The notes under the pieces were generated by a model. It was not told the DNA's origin and did no database searches. It saw nothing but the letters and a program-made list of their open reading frames with translations. A stretch of DNA of 64,000 nt, from contig OZ246962.1 of assembly GCA_965232255.1 (NCBI GenBank), positions 3,827,575 through 3,891,574 of the forward strand, written 5' to 3'. This document shows positions 51,601-58,984 of this stretch, one piece after another. Numbering within the stretch: the stretch's first letter is position 1; every line of letters begins with the position of its first letter. The DNA comes from Endozoicomonas sp965232255 (GTDB taxonomy: Bacteria > Pseudomonadota > Gammaproteobacteria > Pseudomonadales > Endozoicomonadaceae). The translations under genes were made by a program, and so were the position numbers.

Positions 51601-52802
51601 ATCAGGCGAATGGGTTTGACTAGCCGACGGGTGACAAACAAGGCAATCACCACAACCAACACAAAGGTAATGGCTACCAGTACCAGCAGGCGTTTGCGAA
51701 AATCCGTCACTGAGGCAAAAGCCTGACGGTGGGTTACTTCTGACAGCATAATCATGGGCGTACCAGCAATGCTGACTGGTAAAAATATGCCCAACACCTC
51801 TTCGCCGTGAACGTAGCTGCGAATATGGCTAATGCTGGCTTTGGCTGCCAGGTTGAAGGGTTCCTGCGCTGGCGTGCTGTGCTCAGAGTCAATATGAAAA
51901 TCCCATTCGGACTCATGATTGTCGTGGGTTGCCGTTGCTATCAGATGATCATCATGCTCGTGGTACTGGTCGTCATCATCCAGATGGCTTAGCCAGAGTC
52001 GAATGAGCGGATTATCCTCGCGAAAGGTTGCCTCGCTGGTGTTTTCAAGCTCGCTGCCAAAGCGAATCCGCCGGTCTTTACCCACTAGGAAGGACGACAA
52101 CCCGGCAATGCTGGACTCGCCACTGTCGAACATGGCCTGGATATTTTTTGGGTGTAACTGCACGGCAACAAAACCGAGGGCATTCTGGTGGGAGTCGGCC
52201 AGGGGCAGAATAAAAAACACCACCTGTTCGCTGGCTGGCGTAGGGTAGTGATCCAGGTCGGCGTATCTGGGTTGCTGATCGGCCATGCTGGCCTTAACCG
52301 CCTGAGAAAAGTGGGTGTCCGCCAAATCGGAAAATAGGTTTTTACCCAGGTCCGCGTACTCATTGACGGTATAGAGAATGTTGCCTTGGGCATCGCCGAG
52401 AATGACATCGGAGTAGTCATAAAAGCGCAGAAAATCCACATATTCCGTGGCATAGCGCTGGTGAATCTCACCGTATTCCTTTGAGTTAAGAAACTGCGAC
52501 AGCATCTTGTGTTTGCCATCGAAAACCTGAACCAGCTCAGAAATAAATGCCTCGGACGGCGCTGCCATGATAAACAGATTGGTCAGTACCGTATCAAAGT
52601 ATTCATTGACCCGTTGCGTCAGTTGAAAATTAACCGATGAAAGCTGCTCATAACGATCCTTGATGATCTCTTCTTTGCCGGTCTGGTACTCATTCAATCC
52701 AACAATCACCACCGGCCCGATGGCCAGCACCATAAACCAGAGAAAGAGGGTAAGCGCCAGACCACCGATTTTTCGTTGCGTGTTATGGGCTTCCTGGCTC
52801 AT
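48690..52802 (-). CDS. Giant hybrid sensor kinase: dCache-HAMP-GAF-coiled coil-HK-REC-REC-REC
   Basis: A 1370-aa sensor. Membrane helices at about 14-36 and 372-390 bracket a periplasmic sensor domain. It is followed by HAMP (391-445), a GAF domain (about 465-610), a long Glu-rich coiled coil (620-715), HisKA with NMSHELRTP, and an ATPase domain (NAFKFTETG, GGTGLGLAIS). Two canonical receivers flank a diverged middle one (ILDLGLPDMDG; LILDLDLG; LMDIMMPVMDG). The periplasmic domain has an unusual insert at 273-309 with eight His and many Asp/Glu (HEHDDH, HDNHESE), which could bind metal. It is the first gene of an operon with CheR and a GGDEF regulator. Confidence 0.95.
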   Translation of the reverse strand: MSQEAHNTQRKIGGLALTLFLWFMVLAIGPVVIVGLNEYQTGKEEIIKDRYEQLSSVNFQLTQRVNEYFDTVLTNLFIMAAPSEAFISELVQVFDGKHKMLSQFLNSKEYGEIHQRYATEYVDFLRFYDYSDVILGDAQGNILYTVNEYADLGKNLFSDLADTHFSQAVKASMADQQPRYADLDHYPTPASEQVVFFILPLADSHQNALGFVAVQLHPKNIQAMFDSGESSIAGLSSFLVGKDRRIRFGSELENTSEATFREDNPLIRLWLSHLDDDDQYHEHDDHLIATATHDNHESEWDFHIDSEHSTPAQEPFNLAAKASISHIRSYVHGEEVLGIFLPVSIAGTPMIMLSEVTHRQAFASVTDFRKRLLVLVAITFVLVVVIALFVTRRLVKPIRLITRWVNRVAAGDYAGGTVLKGNNEISELSRSFAEMTHRLRTVSDENTRKNWLQEGIAGLHSSVRGEQAMADLCQNIVTYVARYLDMHSGAMFVKDDQQQLALMGTYAWSKRNQHANRFAIGEGLIGQAALEKATIELTNVPEGYLGIESGMGMAIPAHVIIVPLAYENELKGVFEFARLAPMTDEQRLFLEYSIESIAIAINSAQYRTRVNQLLATTTEQSEALKEQQEELRSVNEELEKRAGILEESEEELKAQSEELQKSNAELEELSEQLMLQKAEIERKNKDIELSSEKIAEKAQELARASQYKSEFLANMSHELRTPLNSLLLLSQMLADNDEGNLSEDQVESAQVIHNGGKELLELINDILDLSKVEAGKMSVNLEDTPLTEIKGSIESLFKPLADSRALQFWVTIEQGTSASVFTDSQRLLQIVKNFLSNAFKFTETGSVQVRMFNETRSGRFVQDQWLGFAVKDSGIGIPKEKQASIFESFQQADGSTSRKYGGTGLGLAISREMAELLGGFIELHSEEGKGTTFTLFLPVNPVCSLSREKVLADNCAAQTVAHQPTEKPTLMPIKAEDVAVKSRDYQLLVIEDDPQFADILTLLAGKHNFGCRHAMTGAQGLELARSHQPAAIILDLGLPDMDGQEVLVRLKGDELTRQIPVHIVSAREPETVASSGAIGYLTKPVSVADIHSIFVKLETVIESDIRDVLILDPDETEGAKVGAVLEAKGLHTAYVASTKEAECELHAHSWQCLILDLDLGSTGALAFLQQIKAQLGSRMPAVIIHTAALPEPEEHVRLQEFTQAMVMKGDRAMERVMDEVSLFLHSVNNEQVSDETAAPALVEKTNLDGHKILLVDDDLRNTFALSKALQGQGLEVVLANNGQNALDKLEQEEGIELVLMDIMMPVMDGYEATTAIRQLDEFKELPVIALTAKAMAGDKAKCLAAGANDYMTKPLDMDKLTAMLKVWLSR

Positions 52803-52836
52803 GAGGGACCTTCGTGCTGGGGCAAGGGAACTTTGC

Positions 52837-52890
52837 TGTTCCCTATTTCATCGTTGCGGTGCACAAAAGTTTTAGGTTGGGTTCTGGTGA
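52837..52890. repeat. Degenerate IS200/IS605-derived fragment upstream of the hybrid kinase
   Basis: On the minus strand, CCCAACCTAAAACTTTTGTG followed by CAACGATGAAATAGGG parallels the interior of the relic at 26367-26728 (CCCAACGTGGAACTTTTGTG...AACGATGAAACAGG). The terminal hairpin is not preserved. The fragment lies about 35 bp before the kinase start codon. Confidence 0.45.
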
Positions 52891-52909
52891 GAAGAGCAGG
52901 TTCTGCAAA

Positions 52910-52943
52910 AAGAAAGAAAAGTGTGCCTCCTGACGATCAGGAG
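52910..52943 (-). terminator. Terminator of the 35-aa membrane peptide gene
   Basis: The perfect inverted repeat CTCCTGA-cga-TCAGGAG overlaps the stop codon of the small gene and is followed on the minus strand by a T-rich run (TTTTCTTTCTTTTT). Confidence 0.65.
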
Positions 52944-53044
52944 ACCAGGATACCGAGCGTCATTAAAGAGCCCACTAACACACTGAGTGAGCCGGTGATC
53001 ATCACAACTTCGGGGGTGGTCATCTTATCGTATTGGTTTTTCAT
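52937..53044 (-). CDS. Small single-span membrane peptide (35 aa)
   Basis: An ORF of 35 codons too short for most callers. ATG 53044 has AGGAAG 7 nt upstream, a -10-like TATACT about 35 bp further up (53079-53084), and a terminator overlapping its stop: a complete small transcription unit. The peptide starts MKNQYDKMTTPEVVM and then has one hydrophobic Gly/Ser-containing segment (ITGSLSVLVGSLMTLGILVS). It probably spans the inner membrane once and could modify the adjacent kinase or a respiratory or transport complex. No family was recognised. Confidence 0.65.
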   Translation of the reverse strand: MKNQYDKMTTPEVVMITGSLSVLVGSLMTLGILVS

Positions 53045-53186
53045 GTTGTACTTCCTGTACTGCCATTGTCGTCCTCAAAGTATAGTAATGCCGCTGTACA
53101 AATAACCGTTTGTTCAATTTACAATATCGGAAACTGGTCAGGGAAGACTGGCCAGCCCCATAGATCACCATCAGGGAATCTTGTGA

Positions 53187-54059
53187 ATGTCGCCCGTTAT
53201 CGCTGCGCTTGAGCACTCAACGCCCTACCTGGCCTTTGTCCTTACTCTGATCGGCCTGATTGTTGGCAGCTTTCTTAATGTAGTGATTCACCGTTTGCCC
53301 ATTATGCTGAACAAGGAGTGGCAGCAGCAAAGTGAGGCCATCCTGCACCCCGATCGTAGCCCTGAGCCGCAGCCGACCTACAACCTGATGCTGCCACGCT
53401 CAACCTGTCCTGCGTGCGGCCACACGATCAAGGCTTGGGAGAATATTCCTGTGGTCAGTTACCTGTTACTGCGTGGGCGTTGCTCAGGATGTCAGGCCGC
53501 AATCTCCTGGCGTTATCCCGCCATTGAAATCCTGAGCGCCGTTATCACTGTGGTCATTGGCCTGACCTATGGGCCAACATTGACAACTGTAGCCTTCTGT
53601 CTGTTCAGCTGGTCGCTGCTGGCTCTGACCATGATTGACTACGACACTCAATTGCTGCCGGATGACATTACTCTGCCGTTGCTTTGGGCTGGCCTGATCA
53701 TTAACAGCTTTGGCCTGATCGTCCCACTGAAGCAGGCACTTTGGGGGGCAGTTGCCGGTTATCTGTCATTATGGAGTATCTACTGGTTGTTCAAGCTGAT
53801 CACCGGTAAGGAGGGTATGGGTTATGGTGACTTTAAACTGCTGGCAGCGCTGGGTGCATGGCTGGGCTGGATGAAATTGCCACTCATCGTCCTGCTCTCC
53901 TCGCTGGTGGGCACGGTTGTGGCGCTAGTACTGATTATCAGCAAGCGTCAGGAGCGCTCCAAACCCATTCCTTTTGGCCCTTACCTGGCCATCGCCGGTT
54001 TTATTGCCCTGCTTTGGGGTAATGGTTTAATTGATTTCTACTTGAGTAACCTGCTGTGA
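53187..54059 (+). CDS. pilD: Prepilin peptidase / N-methyltransferase
   Basis: Inner-membrane aspartic peptidase that trims and N-methylates type IV prepilins and type II secretion pseudopilins. The 290-aa protein has the zinc-binding tetracysteine CPACG...CSGC in the first cytoplasmic loop, the catalytic Asp in MIDYDTQLLPDD and GxGD as GMGYGDFKLLAALGAWLGW, and eight membrane segments. The ATG is preceded by GGGAA. Here it is coupled to coaE by a four-base overlap. The usual upstream pilB-pilC genes are absent, so they must be elsewhere. Confidence 0.98.
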   Translation: MSPVIAALEHSTPYLAFVLTLIGLIVGSFLNVVIHRLPIMLNKEWQQQSEAILHPDRSPEPQPTYNLMLPRSTCPACGHTIKAWENIPVVSYLLLRGRCSGCQAAISWRYPAIEILSAVITVVIGLTYGPTLTTVAFCLFSWSLLALTMIDYDTQLLPDDITLPLLWAGLIINSFGLIVPLKQALWGAVAGYLSLWSIYWLFKLITGKEGMGYGDFKLLAALGAWLGWMKLPLIVLLSSLVGTVVALVLIISKRQERSKPIPFGPYLAIAGFIALLWGNGLIDFYLSNLL

Positions 54060-54712
54060 ACAGTCTAAAAACAGGACAGCCACAAAATCTGCTTATGGGA
54101 CAGCCAAAAACCCAACGCCTGAACCGATTTACCGTGGGCGTCACTGGCGGCATTGGCAGTGGCAAGAGTGCCGTGGCGAATTTTTTTGTCGACAAAGGGA
54201 TTTGCATTGTCGATGCTGACGTTGCTGCCCGAGTGGTTGTTGAACCAGGCACACGAGCTTTGGCAGCAATAACCGAACACTTTGGCGATGAGATTTTAAC
54301 CAACGGCCAGCTTGACCGCAGGCAGCTCAGGGCAGTTATTTTTGCGCGGACCGATGAACGAAAGTGGCTGGAAAACCTGCTGCATCCGCTGATCAAAGAA
54401 CAGATTATCGCCCAGCTAAGTCAGGCAACCTCGCCTTATGCGGTGCTGGTATCGCCGTTAATGTTGGAAACCGGCCAGCAGACGTTGGTGGATCGGGTGT
54501 TGGTGGTAGATGTTCCTGAAAGCGTCCAGATAGAACGCACCATAGCTCGTGATCAAGTAACCGGGGAGCAGGTGCGGGAGATCCTCAACAGTCAGATCGA
54601 TCGAGCGCAAAGATTGGCTAAAGCCCATGATGTGGTGGATAACAGCGGCTCTCTGGCACAATTGCACCAGAGCCTGGAACCACTGCATCAGCGTTACTTG
54701 CGGCTGGCTTAA
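54056..54712 (+). CDS. coaE: Dephospho-CoA kinase
   Basis: Last step of coenzyme A synthesis, phosphorylating the 3'-OH of dephospho-CoA. The 218-aa protein has the P-loop GVTGGIGSGKS, DADVAARVVVEPG and the C-terminal NSQIDRAQRLAKAHDVVDNSG lid region. The GTG start overlaps the pilD stop. About 25 extra N-terminal residues precede the conserved FTVGVTGG start; a later start is possible but none has a better ribosome-binding site. The 3' end overlaps the convergent nadE by 4 bp. The pilD-coaE pair is conserved in gammaproteobacteria. Confidence 0.97.
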   Translation: MNSLKTGQPQNLLMGQPKTQRLNRFTVGVTGGIGSGKSAVANFFVDKGICIVDADVAARVVVEPGTRALAAITEHFGDEILTNGQLDRRQLRAVIFARTDERKWLENLLHPLIKEQIIAQLSQATSPYAVLVSPLMLETGQQTLVDRVLVVDVPESVQIERTIARDQVTGEQVREILNSQIDRAQRLAKAHDVVDNSGSLAQLHQSLEPLHQRYLRLA

Positions 54713-56331
54713 ACGCCTGGTCGCCAGCCATTGGTGATCGGATAACGACGATCACGCCCAAATCCTCGGGGCGTGATCCTGACGCCAATGGCGGACTGTC
54801 GGCGCTTGTATTCGTTAATATCCACCAGCCTCAACACCCGGTATACCGTATCCCGGTCAAACCCTTCGGCAATAATCGCCTCAGCGCTACAATCGCGCTC
54901 GATATACAGTTCAAGAATTCGGTCCAGCTCGTCGTAGGGCGGCAAACTGTCTTCATCCACCTGATCCGGAGCCAACTCAGCGGATGGTGGTCGGTCAAGC
55001 ACTCGCTGGGGAATAACGTAGCCGCGCGTATTGCGATATTCGGCCAGTTTGAACACCAAAGTTTTCGGGACATCCTTGAGCACATCAAAACCACCGGCCA
55101 TATCCCCGTAGAGTGTGGCATAGCCCACCGCCATCTCGCTCTTGTTGCCGGTAGTCAGTACCAGAAAACCCTTTTTGTTAGAGATTGCCATCAACAGCAC
55201 ACCTCGACAGCGTGACTGCAAGTTTTCTTCTGTGGTATCACGCCCATAACCATCAAACTCGCCGTGCAACGTCTGTATAAAGGTATCAAACATTGGCTCA
55301 ATGGATAGCACCTTGTACTCAACGCCAAGGATTTTGGCCTGTTCAGCAGCGTCTTCAAGACTCATGTCGGAGGTGTAGCGAAAAGGCATCATCACCGCCT
55401 GCACACGGTCTTTGCCCAGAGCGTCAGTAGCGATGGCCAGCGTCAGGGCCGAATCAATCCCGCCGGAAAGACCAAGTACAACGCCTTTGAAGCCGTTTTT
55501 ATTGACGTAGTCACGAACTCCGGTGACCAGCGCATCATAAACCCTTGAGCACATTGGCGGTATTTCTGCGATTTCACCGCGCTCAAACGCCATGGCGGCC
55601 TTATCGAAAGCGACGCTGAACAGCGCTTCGGCAAAATAGTCTGCTGCACAGGCCAGTTCGCCATCACCATTCATAGCGAACGAGCCACCATCAAACACCA
55701 GCTCATCCTGCCCACCAAATAAATTGGTATAGAGCACCGGCAGACCTGATTCCAGACAGCGCTCACGCACCACCTGGTGACGCTGGGCGTGTTTATCACT
55801 GTGAAACGGTGAAGCGTTGAGACTGATGATCAGATTGGCTCCGGCTTCTTTCGCTCGGTAGACCGGCCCCTGGTACCAGAGGTCTTCACAGATCAACAGG
55901 GCAATATTAACGCCTTTACAGTTGTAGATAACCGTCTGCTGCCCTTTAACGAAATAGCGCTTTTCATCAAAAACCTGATAGTTAGGCAAATGTTGTTTGG
56001 CGTAGCGGGCAAGTACTTCACCATCACGTAATACCAGCGCCTGATTCTCCAGACCGTGAGGACCTGCCATCGGCACACCGATGACCAGGTCAATTCCCTT
56101 AACCACTCGCAATCGGCCAAGAGCCTGTTCGATACGTATAATCAGACTGGGACGCAACAGCAGGTCTTCAGGCGGATAACCACAAAGCGTCAGCTCAGGA
56201 AAGACAATAATGTCCGCTTCAAGCTGATCCCGGGCCTGCTCGGCAGCCTCAATGATGCGGGAAGTGTTCCCGTCAATGTCGCCCACTACCAGATTCAGCT
56301 GGGCCATGACCATATTGAGCTGTGCTGACAT
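54709..56331 (-). CDS. nadE: Glutamine-dependent NAD+ synthetase
   Basis: Converts deamido-NAD to NAD, with ammonia supplied by its own glutaminase domain. The 540-aa protein combines an N-terminal nitrilase-type glutaminase (Glu in FPELTLCGYPPEDL, Lys in YAKQHLPNY, Cys in LLICEDLWY) with a C-terminal synthetase holding the PP-loop LGLSGGIDSALT. The ATG is preceded by AGGTATTTCC. The 3' end overlaps coaE. This two-domain form uses glutamine, unlike the ammonia-only E. coli enzyme. Confidence 0.97.
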   Translation of the reverse strand: MSAQLNMVMAQLNLVVGDIDGNTSRIIEAAEQARDQLEADIIVFPELTLCGYPPEDLLLRPSLIIRIEQALGRLRVVKGIDLVIGVPMAGPHGLENQALVLRDGEVLARYAKQHLPNYQVFDEKRYFVKGQQTVIYNCKGVNIALLICEDLWYQGPVYRAKEAGANLIISLNASPFHSDKHAQRHQVVRERCLESGLPVLYTNLFGGQDELVFDGGSFAMNGDGELACAADYFAEALFSVAFDKAAMAFERGEIAEIPPMCSRVYDALVTGVRDYVNKNGFKGVVLGLSGGIDSALTLAIATDALGKDRVQAVMMPFRYTSDMSLEDAAEQAKILGVEYKVLSIEPMFDTFIQTLHGEFDGYGRDTTEENLQSRCRGVLLMAISNKKGFLVLTTGNKSEMAVGYATLYGDMAGGFDVLKDVPKTLVFKLAEYRNTRGYVIPQRVLDRPPSAELAPDQVDEDSLPPYDELDRILELYIERDCSAEAIIAEGFDRDTVYRVLRLVDINEYKRRQSAIGVRITPRGFGRDRRYPITNGWRPGV

Positions 56332-56457
56332 GGAAATACCTGTAAAAAAAGATCAATCACTGCAAAGAGCGGTATTGTCTTGTAAGTATTGTCGTCTGTA
56401 AATTGGCACAGGAGATTGGATTCGCGAGGATAGACAGATTTCGGATCACAGACAGGC

Positions 56458-58512
56458 TTAATTGTCTGACCCGAAATCAAAATCCATAACATCGGCAGGT
56501 GGTTGCACATAGCTGCCCTGAATAAAGTCAGCGCCAAACTGCCAGACCGGGGTCATCTCAGCAGCACTCTCAATACCAGGCACAACGACTTTTTTGCCAT
56601 TCTTGCTCAGCGCCTCGATCATCTTTTGCAGCTCTTTGGTACTGCCGTCTTTTCTCAGTCCTTCAACAAAAGAGCGATCAAGTTTAACCCAGTCCACGTC
56701 CAGGTTGGCGATGCCCTGCAGCGGATTAAGGCTGCAACCAAACTCACTGATCACGCTCTGACACCCCATTGCTTTGAGCGCGGTGAAAAAGTCAGGCACT
56801 TCCTGGGGATAACGGGCCAGGTTTTGTTCACTCAGTTGCACTGCTATCGCTTCCGGGGGAATACCGGTAGTCTCCAGAGCAACTTTCAGCCAAGGCAGAA
56901 ACGAGTTATCCGTCACTGCAAAGCCACCAACATGCACCAACAGGCGCGTATCAGTGCCCTGCCGACGTTTGGTCATCAATTCTTTGCTGGCTGCGATAAG
57001 CTGCCAACGGTCGAACTTGCTCCACAAGGCTGTTTTTTCCAGTTTTGGCCGGAAAACTCCAGCAGGATGCTCTCTACCCTGCACATCGGTCATGACAGAG
57101 GATACTTCGTAGTATTCACTGGTCGAGCCGGCCAGAGAGATCATCGGTTGATAACTCAGTCGGAACTGGTTGTTTTTTAGCGCCTGACTAACCATGCCGG
57201 CAAGCTGTCTGGTGGCAGCACGCACTGAATCGACTTTTTGCTTCTGGTAAATAACTAACTGATTGCCACCATTTTTTTGTGCCTGCACTGTCGCCTGACG
57301 GGCGTATAACATCAAACGGTTAGCATCACTGCTGTTTTCGTTAAGCAGTACCGCCCCGAGGGATAACCTCACCGTCAGAGAGTGTCCGTCAATCGTCACG
57401 TCTGCGAGGCCGCCAAGCAAAGCCTCCACCTGGCTTTTAACCGCCAGCTCCTGACCATCACGCAACAATACGGCAAAGTTGCCAGCACCGATACTGGCCA
57501 ACGGTTGAGCATTGGTAAAGTGACTGGCCAGAGTATAAGCGACAGTTTTCAAGAATTTTTCACTGACTGGCTTACCGTAGCGCTCGTCAATTGTTTTAAA
57601 GGTTTCCACATGGATGCAGCACAATGCTCCGTTACCTTTGTCCGATACCGCCCGCTGGATAGCAACAGCCAACGCTTGCTCAAACTGCGCTTGCTCAACA
57701 AGCCCGACATCATTCCCAACAACTGACTGTTCAAGCTGTTGCACGACTTCAGTCGACTCAATGGGCTTAATTTGCAGGCTGAGGGTAAACTCGCCGTTAA
57801 ACGACGTTGCTGAAATAACGGCACGAGTGTGAATCTCTGCACCGTCGTGAGCAACCAGTAGACACTGGATCACGGCCAGAGCCTGACCACTCTCCTCAAC
57901 TCCCAGCAAAAATGCATCTACATCTTGTTGATCATCCGCAGCGATTAAATTCTTGAATGGCTCCCCATCAAGAGATTGCCCCTCAGCGACACCAAGCAAC
58001 TTCATAAACGCCGTATTGGCATACTGGATACAACCGCGGTTAACATAAACTACCGCATCCATCTGATCATCAAGCAGTAATCGTCGCTGCTTTTCCGATT
58101 CTTGCAAGGCAATACTCATACGACGATGGTGTCGACGGGTTTTCAGATCAGCCATTTCTTTTTGCACTATGGTCGCCAGGTACTCATCGTGACCAAGCGG
58201 CACAACAGCCCTGGCGCCCATCTTCAGAAAAGTAAAGTGGTCTTCGTCGGAGAAAATAATGACTGGCAAATCCAAATCTTTTTGATTGACGCTGTCGATG
58301 ATCTGCTGCACGTTGGCGAATGCTGCTGGGTCTGATATCAGCAATAAATCCCACCGCCCCGACAAAGCGTCGTCCAACTCCTCCTGAGAGTTAACACGAC
58401 TGCCACGGGTCGAATAGCCGGTTTCACGAAAAAGATTCAACAGTGTTTCTGCCGCCTCAGCAGAGGCATCAACAATTAAAAATCGAATGGTGTCATTGTC
58501 AACCGATATCAT
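56458..58512 (-). CDS. fimX: FimX-like protein: degenerate REC-PAS-GGDEF-EAL
   Basis: A 684-aa protein with the domain order and length of Pseudomonas FimX (691 aa), the c-di-GMP receptor that drives type IV pilus assembly. The N-terminal receiver (TIRFLIVDASAE) lacks the usual phospho-Asp. PAS (about 140-250) is followed by a GGDEF-like domain whose active site is degenerate (SIGAGNFAVLL). The EAL-like domain has YQPMISL and EVS in place of EAL, so neither cyclase nor phosphodiesterase activity is expected; c-di-GMP binding is likely. ATG 58512 has AGGAAG upstream. Its location just past the pilVWXY1E operon supports a pilus role. Confidence 0.85.
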   Translation of the reverse strand: MISVDNDTIRFLIVDASAEAAETLLNLFRETGYSTRGSRVNSQEELDDALSGRWDLLLISDPAAFANVQQIIDSVNQKDLDLPVIIFSDEDHFTFLKMGARAVVPLGHDEYLATIVQKEMADLKTRRHHRRMSIALQESEKQRRLLLDDQMDAVVYVNRGCIQYANTAFMKLLGVAEGQSLDGEPFKNLIAADDQQDVDAFLLGVEESGQALAVIQCLLVAHDGAEIHTRAVISATSFNGEFTLSLQIKPIESTEVVQQLEQSVVGNDVGLVEQAQFEQALAVAIQRAVSDKGNGALCCIHVETFKTIDERYGKPVSEKFLKTVAYTLASHFTNAQPLASIGAGNFAVLLRDGQELAVKSQVEALLGGLADVTIDGHSLTVRLSLGAVLLNENSSDANRLMLYARQATVQAQKNGGNQLVIYQKQKVDSVRAATRQLAGMVSQALKNNQFRLSYQPMISLAGSTSEYYEVSSVMTDVQGREHPAGVFRPKLEKTALWSKFDRWQLIAASKELMTKRRQGTDTRLLVHVGGFAVTDNSFLPWLKVALETTGIPPEAIAVQLSEQNLARYPQEVPDFFTALKAMGCQSVISEFGCSLNPLQGIANLDVDWVKLDRSFVEGLRKDGSTKELQKMIEALSKNGKKVVVPGIESAAEMTPVWQFGADFIQGSYVQPPADVMDFDFGSDN

Positions 58513-58582
58513 GGTTCTTCCTTCCCCTCACGCTGCTCCAGGAAAACTGAAAACACAAATAACAAATACAAACAGATGCGGA

Positions 58583-58984
58583 TTACTGCCAGGACGCTGC
58601 CGGTGTTCTTACTCCCCGACTGTTCAACGTCAGATTGCCATCAACAGTCTGATCCCCCTGGGCAGCGGCGGTGAGCAGCACACAGCGGTTGACCGGGTCG
58701 GAGCCACATGCAGCAGCACTGATCGTGTAATTACTGTTTTGTGAAGACGGATTGGCGACAGCAAAACCCAAGTCGGTCAAGTCGGTGGTATAAGACAATT
58801 CTTCGGTATAGTAACGCTCTTGCTGTTGCATCACCTGTAACAGCATGGCAATACCCTCACTGCGGCGTGACTCCACCACGTACTGGCGATAACTGGGTAA
58901 GGCAATGGACGCCAGAATGCCAATAATCGCCACGGTGATCATCAGCTCGATCAGAGTGAATCCTTTATTATTCAAGTTGTTCAT
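58583..58984 (-). CDS. pilE: Type IV minor pilin PilE
   Basis: A 133-aa prepilin starting at ATG 58984. It has the short leader MNNLNNKG cleaved before FTLIELMITVAIIGILASIALPSYRQY, with Glu at mature position 5. Two C-terminal cysteines (ACGSDPVNRC) form the D-region disulphide loop. PilD in this window is expected to process it. The start overlaps the pilY1 stop (ATGA), and GGAGAGAG precedes it. It is the last gene of the minor-pilin operon. Confidence 0.95.
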   Translation of the reverse strand: MNNLNNKGFTLIELMITVAIIGILASIALPSYRQYVVESRRSEGIAMLLQVMQQQERYYTEELSYTTDLTDLGFAVANPSSQNSNYTISAAACGSDPVNRCVLLTAAAQGDQTVDGNLTLNSRGVRTPAASWQ

